64,000 bases of DNA, from the NCBI GenBank assembly GCA_000507305.1, contig DF239330.1, positions 212,292-276,291 of the forward strand, written 5' to 3'. Positions 53,348 to 64,000 of this stretch are shown piece by piece. Below the pieces are notes generated by a model. That model ran no database searches, was not told the DNA's origin, and saw only the letters and a list, made by a program, of their open reading frames with translations. This DNA comes from Breviolum minutum Mf 1.05b.01 (Eukaryota > Sar > Dinophyceae > Suessiales > Symbiodiniaceae). The position numbers and the translations under genes were made by a program. Each line of letters opens with the position of its first letter. The stretch's first letter is position 1.

Positions 53348-54403
53348 ATGTCGTTCCCTGTGCCTCGCTTGGTGAGAAGAAGAGATACGGATTTTGACAT
53401 TGGCATTTTGCTTGGACGTGGTACCTTCACCTCAGTCTATGCATCAGTGGAAAAGGCTTCTGGAAAGCGATATGCCATGAAGATAGTTGATCGATACCGC
53501 TGTGAAAGGCTGAAAAAGACAGCAGATTTGTATATGGAGAAACATTGCTTATTAAGGACCAACCACGTTAACATTATCAAAATGTGTGGATGGTTTTCAG
53601 ACAACACAAGCATCTTTGTGATGCTGGAAGAATGTTTGGGTGGTGAACTGTGGGAGCTGATTAAGACAGTTGGCTGTCCTGTGGCACGGGCGCGGTACTA
53701 CTTGGCACAAGTTGTGAATGCCGTGTCCTACTTGCGTGATGCAAGGATTGTTCACAGGGACTTGAAAGCTGAGAACATCATGCTATCAGAACTCGGCACA
53801 GTAAAAGTCATAGATTTTGGCACTGCCAAAGACCTGGAGAATCCTCACATCAAAGGTGCAGGAAATGCGTCCCGGCATAAGGTCTTTGAAGATTACGTGG
53901 GAACCCCACAGTTCATGCCGAAGGAGGTGATTGAAAACAAGAGCAGTGACCATCGTTCAGATATTTGGTCCTTGGGATGCACAATCTTTCAAGTTTTGAG
54001 TGGTTGCCCACCGTTTCATGAGAGGTCTGAATATTTGATCTTCCAACGGGTCTTGGCACTTGACCTGGTATTTCCACCAGGTATTGATTCAGATGCTCAC
54101 AGTTTAATCACAGAAATGGTTAGAGAAGATGCAGATGCTCGTCTTGGTTCGTCCAACATTGAAGATGTCAAAAACCATCCCTTCTTTCAAGGTAGAAGCT
54201 TCGAGGGGATTCATGAGAAGGCAGTACCTATGCTTTCTCTGGCTGAGTTGTGCCTGCAAAGGATCGGGCACAACATCGAACAATTCACAGAGATCTTGCC
54301 CAAGTCTGAATCGTCACCCTTGGTTGCAAGATTGCAACAGCAAATAGATCGTATGCAAATAGCACACCAGTGGCAGCAAGATGTCTTACCGCCTGATGCG
54401 TAA
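53348..54403 (+). CDS. PDK1-like AGC-type Ser/Thr protein kinase, 351 aa, single ORF
   Basis: Start chosen at ATG 53348 (MSFPVPRLVRRRDTDFDIG), the first Met in a frame that opens at 53288. All kinase landmarks are present: Gly loop LLGRGTFTSVYAS, VAIK-type Lys in YAMKIVDRY, HRDLKAENIML, DFGTAKDLENP, activation-segment end VGTPQFMPKEVIENK, DIWSLGCTIFQVLSGCPPF, and ARLGSSNIEDVKNHPFF. EYLIFQRVLALDLVFPPGID and the DFGTAK/VGT pattern are characteristic of 3-phosphoinositide-dependent kinase 1. The APE motif reads PKE, a substitution of unknown effect. The PH domain that follows the kinase in animal and plant PDK1 is absent; the protein stops about 75 residues after the kinase fold. Unlike the genes around it, it has no intron. 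Confidence 0.85.
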   Translation: MSFPVPRLVRRRDTDFDIGILLGRGTFTSVYASVEKASGKRYAMKIVDRYRCERLKKTADLYMEKHCLLRTNHVNIIKMCGWFSDNTSIFVMLEECLGGELWELIKTVGCPVARARYYLAQVVNAVSYLRDARIVHRDLKAENIMLSELGTVKVIDFGTAKDLENPHIKGAGNASRHKVFEDYVGTPQFMPKEVIENKSSDHRSDIWSLGCTIFQVLSGCPPFHERSEYLIFQRVLALDLVFPPGIDSDAHSLITEMVREDADARLGSSNIEDVKNHPFFQGRSFEGIHEKAVPMLSLAELCLQRIGHNIEQFTEILPKSESSPLVARLQQQIDRMQIAHQWQQDVLPPDA

Positions 54404-55375
54404 AAAATTGGTTCCAAAATGGAGGGACCTGCATCTCAAACAACAAATCCTTGCTGCTTGATGTAGATTTCTTAACCGCTGGAAGGACTCCAAAGGTGTT
54501 TTGAACCAACGTCTTCTTGCGGCAAGTCGGGTGGCCCAAACAAAAAGCAGAAAGAGAAACTGGATCAACCAAAAGAGTTTTTACATTGGAGAAATGAGCC
54601 GATTTTTCATAGTTGCAGATGATGGAGGCTTAGGCCTCCTTAGGCTCAAGTTTAAAGGTTTGTTGTTTTTCGATTGAAGGGTTGCAAGAATTCTTGGCCC
54701 TTGATATATTTTTTCGTCTTTCGCCATTAGGGTCTTGGAGAAGTCGAGACATTTAGAGCGATTCGTTGTCATGTTTTTCTCCATGTTACCAGGTAGAGAC
54801 AATGACATTGGAGCATTGAAGATTGCGCTCGAGGAGGCCGGAACTTTCAGGAAGGGAGGCCCTTCCTAAGGAAGTCTTCGAGCTTCCCAACTCCTCCCAC
54901 AGCGACCCAAAAACCCCTCCAACTTGAGGAAAATAGCTCAGATTGTCAAAATCTCTCTTTCTCTTTTGGTACATTTCAATATTTTGGAATTCACAAATTC
55001 ATGGTGGTAGCTCGGCATTGTTTCAACGGATTTTTTTCGAGGGCGCTTACCTTGAGACCCGACGACCCTTTGTCATGCGGCCAAAGCCACCTACGAGTAT
55101 GTGGGACCAGGTGCTGGCAAAAAACATGTTGAGACAACTGACAACGATTCAAACGATTTACAAAGATTGTGCATCATTTTGTTCACTAGGTCACATTTTT
55201 ATTATGAGATGATATATACATGTATATAGACATAATGATAAATGAACTCTACTCTACATGAACAAAGCGAATAGATGTATATATGTTTGTATAGACAAAC
55301 AAATGAAATATAGATTTAGATTAAGAGTACATAGTATATAATTTATGCATCAGATTTAACGCACGTTTCGCAGGA
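54404..55375. other. Intergenic, no gene seen
   Basis: No supportable exon. AT-rich stretches with TATATATG and GTATATA words occur at 55210–55340. Confidence 0.4.
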
Positions 55376-56404
55376 TTCAAATTGGAATGCAAAGAGGAGA
55401 GGGCCAAAGGAAGGCATGACGCCGCTGATGTGCGCCTCATGGGTCACAGTGATGTTTTGGTAACCAAAACATGAATTGCTAATGCTATTGGGAAACCCGT
55501 TTTGGTCAGAAAATTGCAAGTTGTTTAGGTTTCCACAAAAATGCTTGTTTAGGAAGATGGCATCTTGAAGGGTATGACTTGACTATTGAGGTCGGGCAGC
55601 TTCCCTAGCGTTTATTAATTTGTACCTCTGTGTGCTCAACAGGTACGCGTCCCAAAATGGCTCCACAGCAGCTGTGCGCATGCTACTACAGGCAGGATCA
55701 GAAATGGCAAAACCTGAAGCATGCTGCAGTTTGATGTTGACATTGGTGAGGCAAGGGCGAACTTCATGGCCAAAGATGAGGATGGGACTAAATGGGTGGT
55801 CCTCCAGTCCAAATCAATGGTGGGATCATGGCAAAGTAGTCGGCTGATGATGTCTGAAACAACTAAATTTGCACCATTGGCGGACAGAAGGTCTACTGTA
55901 CAGCCCTAGTGCGACAGGATGGCATGCGCCCCTTGCACTTTGCAGCTCAGTCAGGTTCTGAAGAGGCTGTGCTCCGAAGAAAAATATATGTATGGTTTTG
56001 GTGGCCTGCCAAAAGTTTAAAAGTGTTTTTGCAAAGGGCAATTGCCAACTCGATAGTGAAGAGTTTCTTTGCTAGTATAGCCAACAACACCCAAACTCTG
56101 CAGTATACTTGATGGTGCATCTGAAGTCACTGTCACTGATACATCCAAAAGATACATTTCTTTCAAGTGGATTGAATTCTGGTGGAAGGAAGATGGTAGG
56201 CCATTTAGAACTGCTCAGTGCATGCTGGAGGTTTGCAAATTATTGGTACAGAAAGGTGCTGACGTGTCAGTGACTGTTGGGGCAGCCAAGATGCAGCGAG
56301 TTTTCATACTCCCAAGTGCAACGTTGGCACGACCCAGGACGATGATGGTAGACGCCCCATGGACTTCTTGCCCTGTGACATGGCAGAAAACACATGCAAT
56401 TTAA
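55376..56404 (+). CDS. Ankyrin-repeat protein exons
   Basis: At least four ankyrin-type pieces occur on separate plus-strand exons. KEGMTPLMCASWVT lies at ~55410–55450. YASQNGSTAAVRMLLQAGSE lies at 55644–55705, after CAACAG. QDGMRPLHFAAQSGSEEAV lies at 55915–55972. EVCKLLVQKGADVS lies at 56229–56270. A last segment reads DDDGRRPMDFLPCDMAENT near 56335–56395. The TPLH/A and LL..GA signatures are clear. Ankyrin repeats bind proteins; no partner or catalytic domain is visible. Frames differ between pieces, as expected for spliced exons, but some pieces between (~55700–55900) do not read cleanly, so decay is possible. Confidence 0.65.
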
Positions 56405-59400
56405 AGAATTCAGCTTTGATAAGGCCACCATCAATTCTGCTTCGGAACTGTGGTTGTTTCTTTTGATCGAGCTCACAGAGCATGCCGAAAAGGTGAAGCG
56501 CTGGCAGGGTCCAGCGGACGTCTGTGGAAGGCTGGAATCTCACATGAATCAGGAGAGAAAGCTACATCCTCAACACCCTCGCAAAAACGTTGTGTGATTT
56601 GTAAATTAAAGTGTGCTTTCAATGGAAGACTTTAAAAACTTTGAAAGGACACAGTCTTTTGCCCAGATAAAGCTCTTATGGAATAGGACTTTGTGCTCCA
56701 GGCATTGCTTGGCTTTGTGGGTCCAGAGAGTAACGACTCGCAGTCCAAGGCGGCTGGAACGAACGGCAGTTTCCGGAAAAAACGTTTCCGTGACCGGTCA
56801 CTTCTGCGTTTTTGGCCACGTTTTGGTGGCGTTTTTTTGGGAGGCGACGGGCTTGGGATCTTTGGCTCCAGCGCCTTCGGTGCTTCATCCCCAGGGTCCA
56901 AGTTATCTGCCTCCAGCGCCTTCCGATACGGACAGCCGACAGTAGTGTGGCTGCTGCCTTTTTTTAACCAGCTGGTGGTTTCCGGGTTTGGGGTTTGGGG
57001 GACCTGCCAGGACAACCTGGAAGCAGATTTGCTATGGTTGGGAGATGAACCTGTTAATCTGAAAGTGAACCGAGCTTAGAATAAGCAATATAAGATTTGC
57101 ATCGATTTGCCATGAAATTGGCATGCAGATATATATTTTTTCCGAGGGGAACAGATTGGTGCAAGCTGCCCTACCTCTGTTTCCTTTACAAATGCCTTTG
57201 CAGCTTTGCCAAATTTGTCAATTTGTGAATCCCCAAACATGATACTTGGCCGTTTTACTGTAAGCATTTTGGAGCCAAAAAAAGGCAGATTTGGCCAAAG
57301 GGAGCTGCAAGAAGTAGATTGGAAATTTGGGAGTTGCTTGGATAGGAGTAGCCCAAAGATCAATTTGTTTTGGGCATTTCCTTCCTTTGCAACAGTTTCA
57401 CCGAACTCCGCAAAACATAGGCAGAAAGCATTCTGCAGCCCGAAAGTTTCAAGTCTTCAATGCCCATAGGAACTGTTGAAAAAGGGGATTCGTGTGGAGG
57501 GAGGACGTTTGGATGTATTAAAGCTGCGTTTCAAGTGACGTCGACATTCACCTTTGGCATGTACCATGAGCTCAGCCTTTCAGATGCTCAGATACAAGCT
57601 TCTTGTTGACAAAGGGTTGCCCAAACGCAACTTGGCACATCAGTCTGCAGGGGTGAAGCTTCAGCAGAAATGTTTTTTCACATGCTTTTCTTTAGCGGCA
57701 CCAATTTTTCCAAAGGTTCCTAGCATTTCAAGCTAAGATATCAAGTGACCGTGTGTCCAAAGGAATCAAAATGCCAAGGTCTGGGTAGGTCTTTCCATTT
57801 CTTAGACAACCCAAAAGAGTTGATTCAGCTACAAGTCAAATTCAAGACTCCAAGATTGGGGCTTTGTTGGCTTGAACCAGATGCCATGGGGAATGTCTTG
57901 TCCTCAACCACTTGTTATGCAACTTGAATCATTGTGGATCATTTTTCATTGGCAATCAGAAACCTCTGAAAATCAGGTTACTTCAGGATGCTGGCCTAGC
58001 GGCACAGCTGAAGCACGTGAAGAATGCGAAACAGACGAAGGCGATGAGGATTTTGGCAAGCCACCTTTTGCTTCAATTTACTGTACAGCTTTTTGCCTTC
58101 TTTGATTTATGGGAACAAGCAAGTGTTGCGAAATCATGGGAATTTTTTGATGTCATTGCCTAGATTTGCAATTCTTGCTTTATTTTGGAATAAGTCTTAT
58201 CCAAAAGGTGCTTCGAACAAGGTGGAGTTAGCAGCATCACTGCAACTTGGTAGCAGAAGATTGTTGAAAGCAATGTCCCCATCATGCTGTTTGCAACTTG
58301 CAACCAGAAGTTGCGGTCATGGTGCCATCTCAAGATACCCAAGAGGTATCTCGTGGTTCTGGTCTGATAGATTTTAGCCCTTGAAGTCAGGGCTTTCATT
58401 GGTGAACCTTTCGCTACTCGTTTGTGCCAGAGAGATTTGGGATGTTCGTGTGATTTTTGTTGTGATGAGCAAGCTTTTGAAGTTCAAAATTTCAGGCTGT
58501 TTACCATCCCTGGACTTGCCTCTGCATATCACACCTCAGCACAGATCTCAGGGGCTCTGAGATCTTTTCTTGTGTGCAGGAAAGCTGGTAGATCTTTTGG
58601 TCCAATGATTGGTATGTTGGTATCATTAGCTTTGATAACAGCAACCGGCGAATCGTTGAGGTGGTTGTCAATGGTGAAGAGTTTTTTTTCTCGGATAGTA
58701 CCTTGCTTGCAAAGAGCCTGCTGGTCGAAAGTTGTGGATGGCATATTGGCAGAATTGAGCCCTGGTCAGAATCAGAAGTTGGGATTGTGCCTTTTTCATG
58801 TGACTGAGGTGGGATTTTTCATAATATGTCCCTCACGAGTTCCTTGGATGCCTTGGATGACTTTGTCGTTTATGAAAGCATAGCCAAGAGGGGTAAACTG
58901 GTAAACTCACACACAACAGCTGCAGGTCATCAAAGTCAGCCTTCGGAAAAAGCTGGTCTTTTTCAGATTGTTGGTGCCCTCAAACCATAGAACAATTGAG
59001 CAGTGATCAAAACCATCTCTATACAAAGCTAGTTTTTTACTTGAGAAGTGGAATTAAATCAAGCAAGGAATTTTACGGTACCACAGAAGTACAGTGGAAG
59101 ATGAAGTGCCATACGTTTTCGGTCCACTTCAGATTCACCATGTTTTCACCATCCAGATGTTTTGAGCTGCCGATGTGCAGTTTGAGCTTGGCTTCTCCAA
59201 GTGGACCGGCCATCAACTACTCTTGGTGTTGCAGAAGCATTTCAGGCGCATTTTCCCACCACCTTTTATGACATGCATGTGCAGTTTACGTAAGATTTCA
59301 GTTTCCCTGTGGAGAACTGTCAACCGCCGCCTCTCCCAGTTGGATTTTTTGGAGCTTCGGTAGGACCTTCTCGCCGAAACGGAAGTGGATGGATTTTTTT

Positions 59401-60646
59401 TTGGGGAAAAGTCATGGGGTAAATGTCAAGGCCTGGCACCTATGATTTGATCCGAAAGAATTGTCAAGTCCTCAGATTTCAAAAAACTGAGAAGTGGTTT
59501 GCAGATCCATAACTTGGAGATGCTTTGCTTTTTCATGACGCCGCCTTTTTCAACACACTTTTTGGGTGCATTTTTGAGCCAGGTAACAGCTTCAGTGCCT
59601 GAGACTTAGCCACAGATGATCCCAGGCTCCCAATTTTTCCCAGAATCTACGTGGCGGCGATGACATGTGTGCAAGTGAACCTGGAATATTTGTAGGTTGT
59701 CAACATGTTGTTTTCTAAGCATCTGTCGATTTTATGGGGGTGTAGCTGGGAAGCAAAGAAAAGAGGTTGCGGATCGTTGATTACAATTGTCGATCTCACA
59801 GAGTCAAGGACTGCGCTTTGTACTTCCTACTTGGCAAGCGCTTGGGGCTTGGAATTTTCCAAAGCAGCTTTTCGGGGCTCGTAAAGTCGTAAAGGCACAC
59901 TGGGCTTAGGTTTACCTGCAAAGTACTCTGCCCTCGAGTCTATTGGGCAAAGGGCAAGTTCCAACCTAAGTCAGGATTTTTTCGTGAAAGTCCAGTGCGG
60001 ATCCCGTGGTGGGGGTCCAGCCCCCTGAGGTATGGACCTACTTCAACGCTTCACAAATGGCGCCTACCAGCCGAACCAGGAAGATTTTCCAGAGAGTGCC
60101 GGTGCGAACCGCGGTCCGCGTGCGTTGCGATCCGTGACCTGCGCTTGCAGGAAGCCGTCAACTTTAGCATTGATACGGTGATCCAACATTTGGACAGGCC
60201 CGGCCAAGTCAAGAGTTCATGAGGAAGACTGAAACGGGATTTCTTTGAAAATTGCCGACCCAAACAACTGTGATAACATGCTTTTAGAAACAGCAAGACT
60301 GCTACTTGTGAGGGATTCTGCAAGTAAGCCCTGGATTGAAATTGTTATGAAGAAAAGTTTTAATAACTTTCAGTTGGGTTTTTGCACACGCACACACACA
60401 CACACACAAGGCTGGACAAGAGCACAATTTCTTCGAGCCCCAATCTACTTGGCGCTGGCAAGCTTGGCACAAAGTGAAGTGTGTTGTACTCCGAGTGAGT
60501 TCCGGAGAGGGGAAACTCCACACACACCGAGGCAAGCCCTCAAAAACGGTGCCATGGTGATAGCATTTGCCTAAGAATTTTTTGAAGGCGTTTGAGCATT
60601 GGTGTTTGTTGGCAATGCATCATGCTGGGATTTTGCTCATCTCCAG
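56405..60646. other. Region with few, weak exon candidates
   Basis: Plus-strand pieces such as 57980–58070 (LLQDAGLAAQLKHVKNAKQT) look coding but match no domain. They could be later exons of the ankyrin gene. 58590–58690 (NRRIVEVVVNGEEFFF in one frame) is another weak piece. A GC-richer patch without repeats lies at 59990–60230, and a CA microsatellite lies at 60388–60408. Nothing else is supportable. Confidence 0.35.
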
Positions 60647-61918
60647 GTCTGTGGGCTCAAGAATGCGGAGCATTTGAATGGTCAGACAGCAAGGAGAGTT
60701 GATTTGCACATCATTTTTACATACAAAGGTTTTAGATGTTTGGAATATTCTAACCCAACCGCCAATATCATATTTCTTCCTGCTTTCTCGAACCAGGATT
60801 GTGAACTACAATCCTGTGAATGGCCGATGGGAGGAGCTTTCTGAAAAAACTTTGGGCCTTTGGAAAGGGAATTCGGATGCTCCTCCCAGGATTCCAATCA
60901 CCACCAGGATCACATTTTCCAGGGATTCCAAGTTGAGCCGAGCTACTGAATCGCCACGAGAAATTCTGCATCCTGGGGCTCGCCGAGAAAAGCACCCCAC
61001 TGGGGGCCATATTTTGAAACCGAAAGGCCCAGCTGGAAGGTGCCACAAAAGCCTTCCGTAGGGAGCTTGGTTTTGAAAAATCGTGAAGAATTTTTGGGGT
61101 CTGATTCCAGGTGTTCCACGTTTTGTTGGTGTTAGGATGGCTTGGTGATGCTGAAATTATGTTGTTCCGAGGTGCTGAAAATCTCAGACCTGCTGGAGAC
61201 TTGGTGTTACTTCCTGGCCAACAGTGCAGGCAATGATTGGAGATGTGGTGGGAAGAAATGACGAGAAGGCATTTTGAGAATGATTTGAACATATTCGAAC
61301 ATTGAAGTTCATTGAAGAAATCTGATCAAGACAAAGAGCTAGAGGTTTTATGAAAGCTTGCGACGTAGTGGGAGGAGGAACAGAACAGACAGTAGAACAT
61401 GGAAAACTGCACCAAAGATCTAAAAAACAGATTCAGAGGTTTGTTCTTTCCGCTTTATATAAGTGAATATTGCTTGGAACATCAAAATTGGGTAGCTTGA
61501 GTGGAGTGAAAACAATAGGCATTCAGAGAGGAGCTACATGGCACCGACTTGCCAGGATTCAGAATCTCCAAAGTGAGACTGGCAAGGCCTGGGAGAGTTC
61601 GAGAACAGTGATTCCCAGGTTTTTGCATGTCAAACGAACTCGGGAAATCCCCATCAGAGCGCCCAGATGCTGAATGGACGAGTGGGAGAAGTAAATCGCT
61701 ACATCCACGATGTTTCAAGGCCGAAGATTTGACCAATGTTGGCACTTCCGAAGTCTTTGTTGCAAGTTAGACTGTTCTCGATTTTCGAGTGCTGTTTAAT
61801 CGATTGATGGATTCTTCGGGTTGACTGGCGAAGTTTGCTTCATTTCTACAAAGGTACGAAGTGCTTGTGGATGGCGTATCAAAGTCCATCAAGGCTGAGA
61901 ACTTGCAACTTGCCTGGG
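60647..61918 (+). CDS. Exons with 'LNGQ…GRYEV' repeats, dinoflagellate-type gene, partial
   Basis: 60647–60693 encodes VCGLKNAEHLNGQTAR, and 60797–60830 or beyond encodes IVNYNPVNGRWEEL. Joined, they make one unit of a short β-rich repeat of the form 'GL..A.hLNGq.a.iv.yd...GR(W/Y).V.l'. A third exon, 61854 to about 61918, encodes YEVLVDGVSKSIKAENLQ, the last part of another unit. I know this pattern from tandem repeats in algal predicted proteins, but I cannot name its function. The join between the first two exons requires a GA–AG intron (AAG|GAGAGTT to CCAG). Upstream and downstream exons were not identified. Confidence 0.55.
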
Positions 61919-64000
61919 GTAAAGAGTGTAAAACTTTGGTGTGTTTTTCATGCCAGGCTATTTTTGCAGCATCTTTGCAAACATCTTGTGTCTTTTCGGA
62001 TGTTTATGTGGGAAGATTCTTTTATATTCTTTCATTTGTGGGTTTTTCTAAGGCAGGCAGTGTGATCCAACGGATCAGAGACTTCAAGCCGCAAAAAGAT
62101 GCAAAAAGGGGCGAATCGCACGGTTACATTTGGCAGGCTTGGGTTGAGAGCTTATGCACATACAATCACATACAAATACCATTAAAGCTGTTGACGAGTG
62201 CAATAGATTTCTTGATGCGAATATGAATGTGAATGTCCTGCTATGGAGGGTTTTGAGAAAGTGTCTTGAGATTCAGGGCAGTATACCAGTATGCATGTCT
62301 CAATATGTCTCACCTATACTCTGCTGCAGCGCTTTTTTGTTGTGGCATAGATATTTGTCGCTCTTTTCGTGGCATCGTGTGTGTTTGTGAACTGCGGACA
62401 AATGCGAAGCGACAGGTGAATAAAACCCTGGTTGTTTAGTTTGTGTAGTACTAGTACTACCCATTTATCTTCGTAGGGTTTATAGTTTATACTAGCCATT
62501 AACCAGTATCATGGAATATAACTAAGGGTTTTGTTCGTCATGTGTTGCCCCTTGTGCAATGTCCAGCAGTTTGGCAAAAGCAAAGTTGCCATGTTGATGA
62601 ATTACTTGGAAGGCCCCCCTCCCAAGAAGTCACATCCGTGATTTGGGGCTAGAAGCCACCCTTAGACAGGGATTCTTGCCGCAGCAGATGCTACGGCCTT
62701 GATGCCTATTCTGTCATATTTGCAGCTGGCTATCTCAAACTCAATTTGTCTATGGCTTTTTGCGAGCCTTTGCGGCTCTTGGTGGGTGATCGTCTAGTGT
62801 ACTGAAACCAGCAAAGATTGCCGTCAGACGTTCAAAGTTTTAACTGGTAAACTTCTCTGAATTTGACTCATCAATTTATCAAAAACCATAAATATGCTGG
62901 AGGCTAGATTCCAAATACGGTTTCTTAATGGCTTTGTTGCAAAAAAGACACAAGGCATTAACATCAGCCACAGCGTTTGAGAAGCCGTGCGCGGAGAAGT
63001 CGTGACCAGCGAGACGTCTGTGAGATGTGGCGACCGCAAGGCCGAAAAAAACATGAAGAAAGTACCCATCAAAACTTTCATCATCTTTTGAACGTTTCTT
63101 TTTGCATAGCAAACAAAATGAAGTGAAGGAAGCATCAACCATTAATCCATTTTTCCTTACCCGAATTTGAAGCAAAGATTCATTGGTCTTGGTTGTTTCA
63201 GCGACAATTGTACTTACAAACAGGACTCTGCAACCATGAATTGATGTTGTAAAACTCATTGATCCCAGGAATCCCCAACTCTTTGCAAAATCGGCCGAGG
63301 CCAAGGAACGCACGAAATTCCTTTGCTGCGAATTTCACAAGTACGCTTTGGAGACTGTATCTCTGACTTTTTTGAAAATGCCATTTTGGTTTGTTGGACA
63401 AATTGGACAATATTCACGGGGTGTTTCTGACCGGATGTATCAAACCAAGTCTCCATCAAGTAGTTTCTGCATTGGGGAAGCCTTCACAATTTGCAGAGAA
63501 AACTTTGTCAAGGTGACCTGACTCAACTAATATCATCAACCCAATAAAAGGGGTAAAAAAAACTCATTATAAGGATTCCCGTCATTAAAGGTGGGATTCC
63601 CCTAACAACAATGATTCGGTTTGATTGAGGTTTGATTTGATTGCCAGGTGAATCGGAGAGCGCTCCAGAAAGCTGCCAACATCGTTTTGCAACGACTACA
63701 GCGCCCAAGATCCCATTGCAGTTACATCCGAGCTGGTGCCGACATCCTTGGTATAGCCAGGCCAGCATATGCCACCGTGAAGTGTCGTTGGAATTCTTCA
63801 GAATTCTTCAGGATGTGGAGCCGAGGACAAAAATCCAAGAGGTCGTCTTCAATCATGATCTGCAATGCTTTGATATGTATCTGGTGATTCATCATGAACA
63901 TGCAGGTGATTTGGCTCAAGCTGTTTGTGTTTGACAGTTCTTCCGACTGCCTACCCGTCATGGCCCCTATGAAGTCAGCAATGAAGGCGGGAATTGACCC
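61919..64000. other. Tail of the window, no gene assigned
   Basis: One small exon-like piece lies at 62562–62640 (QQFGKSKVAMLMNYLEGPPP, then a stop). A plus-strand piece at 63648–63760 reads NRRALQKAANIVLQRLQRPR. Minus-strand frames at 62824–63459 overlap in two phases without a domain. The window probably ends inside another gene. Confidence 0.3.

Overview
The window looks like nuclear DNA of a dinoflagellate, most likely a symbiotic (Symbiodiniaceae-type) alga. The reasons are: genes cut into many small exons; several introns whose ends, fixed by protein homology, are GC–AG, with one apparent GA–AG; a secreted protein carrying the Cys-Ala-Leu-Asn motif common in dinoflagellate secretomes; a degenerate member of a dinoflagellate-type 'GVPC…VEQP' protein family; and a large copia-type retroelement. 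No rRNA, tRNA or CRISPR array was seen. Exon limits were read by eye from open frames, splice-like dinucleotides and homology, so most are approximate.

Layout. 0.3–9.6 kb: two minus-strand multi-exon genes of unknown function, separated by dispersed repeats and a decayed GVPC/VEQP-family pseudogene. 9.9–16.3 kb: a repeat-rich accessory block with three minus-strand ORFs (proline-rich, membrane-anchored coiled-coil, and SR/acidic). It is built on a ~320 bp tandem repeat. One of these ORFs lies in a compact 1.46 kb element with 67 bp direct terminal repeats, a 5 bp target duplication, a primer-binding-site-like sequence and a visible empty site. 16.3–21.3 kb: minus-strand exons of at least one gene, including a 5 × 120 bp array that may be a tandemly amplified exon–intron unit. 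22.1–31.1 kb: a decayed copia-type element with gag, protease, SAP domain, integrase, RT and RNase H, plus a membrane/charged tail and several extra small ORFs. 31.1–32.2 kb: a terminal-inverted-repeat element and a long two-part tetranucleotide microsatellite.

34.9–46.7 kb is the clearest host-gene stretch, all on the plus strand: a folate/biopterin transporter (BT1-type) fragment, a bacterial-type aconitase B gene of about 30 exons with a likely mitochondrial presequence, and a secreted calcineurin-like (purple/tartrate-resistant acid phosphatase-type) phosphoesterase. 46.7–53.3 kb holds only unassigned exon candidates. A PDK1-like protein kinase in one uninterrupted ORF lies at 53.3–54.4 kb, ankyrin-repeat exons at 55.4–56.4 kb, and exons with an 'LNGQ…GRYEV' type repeat at 60.6–61.9 kb.

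The genes do not form an operon or pathway. They are unrelated host genes embedded in mobile and repetitive DNA. Strand blocks (minus up to about 21 kb, plus after 22 kb) fit the long one-direction gene arrays known from dinoflagellates.
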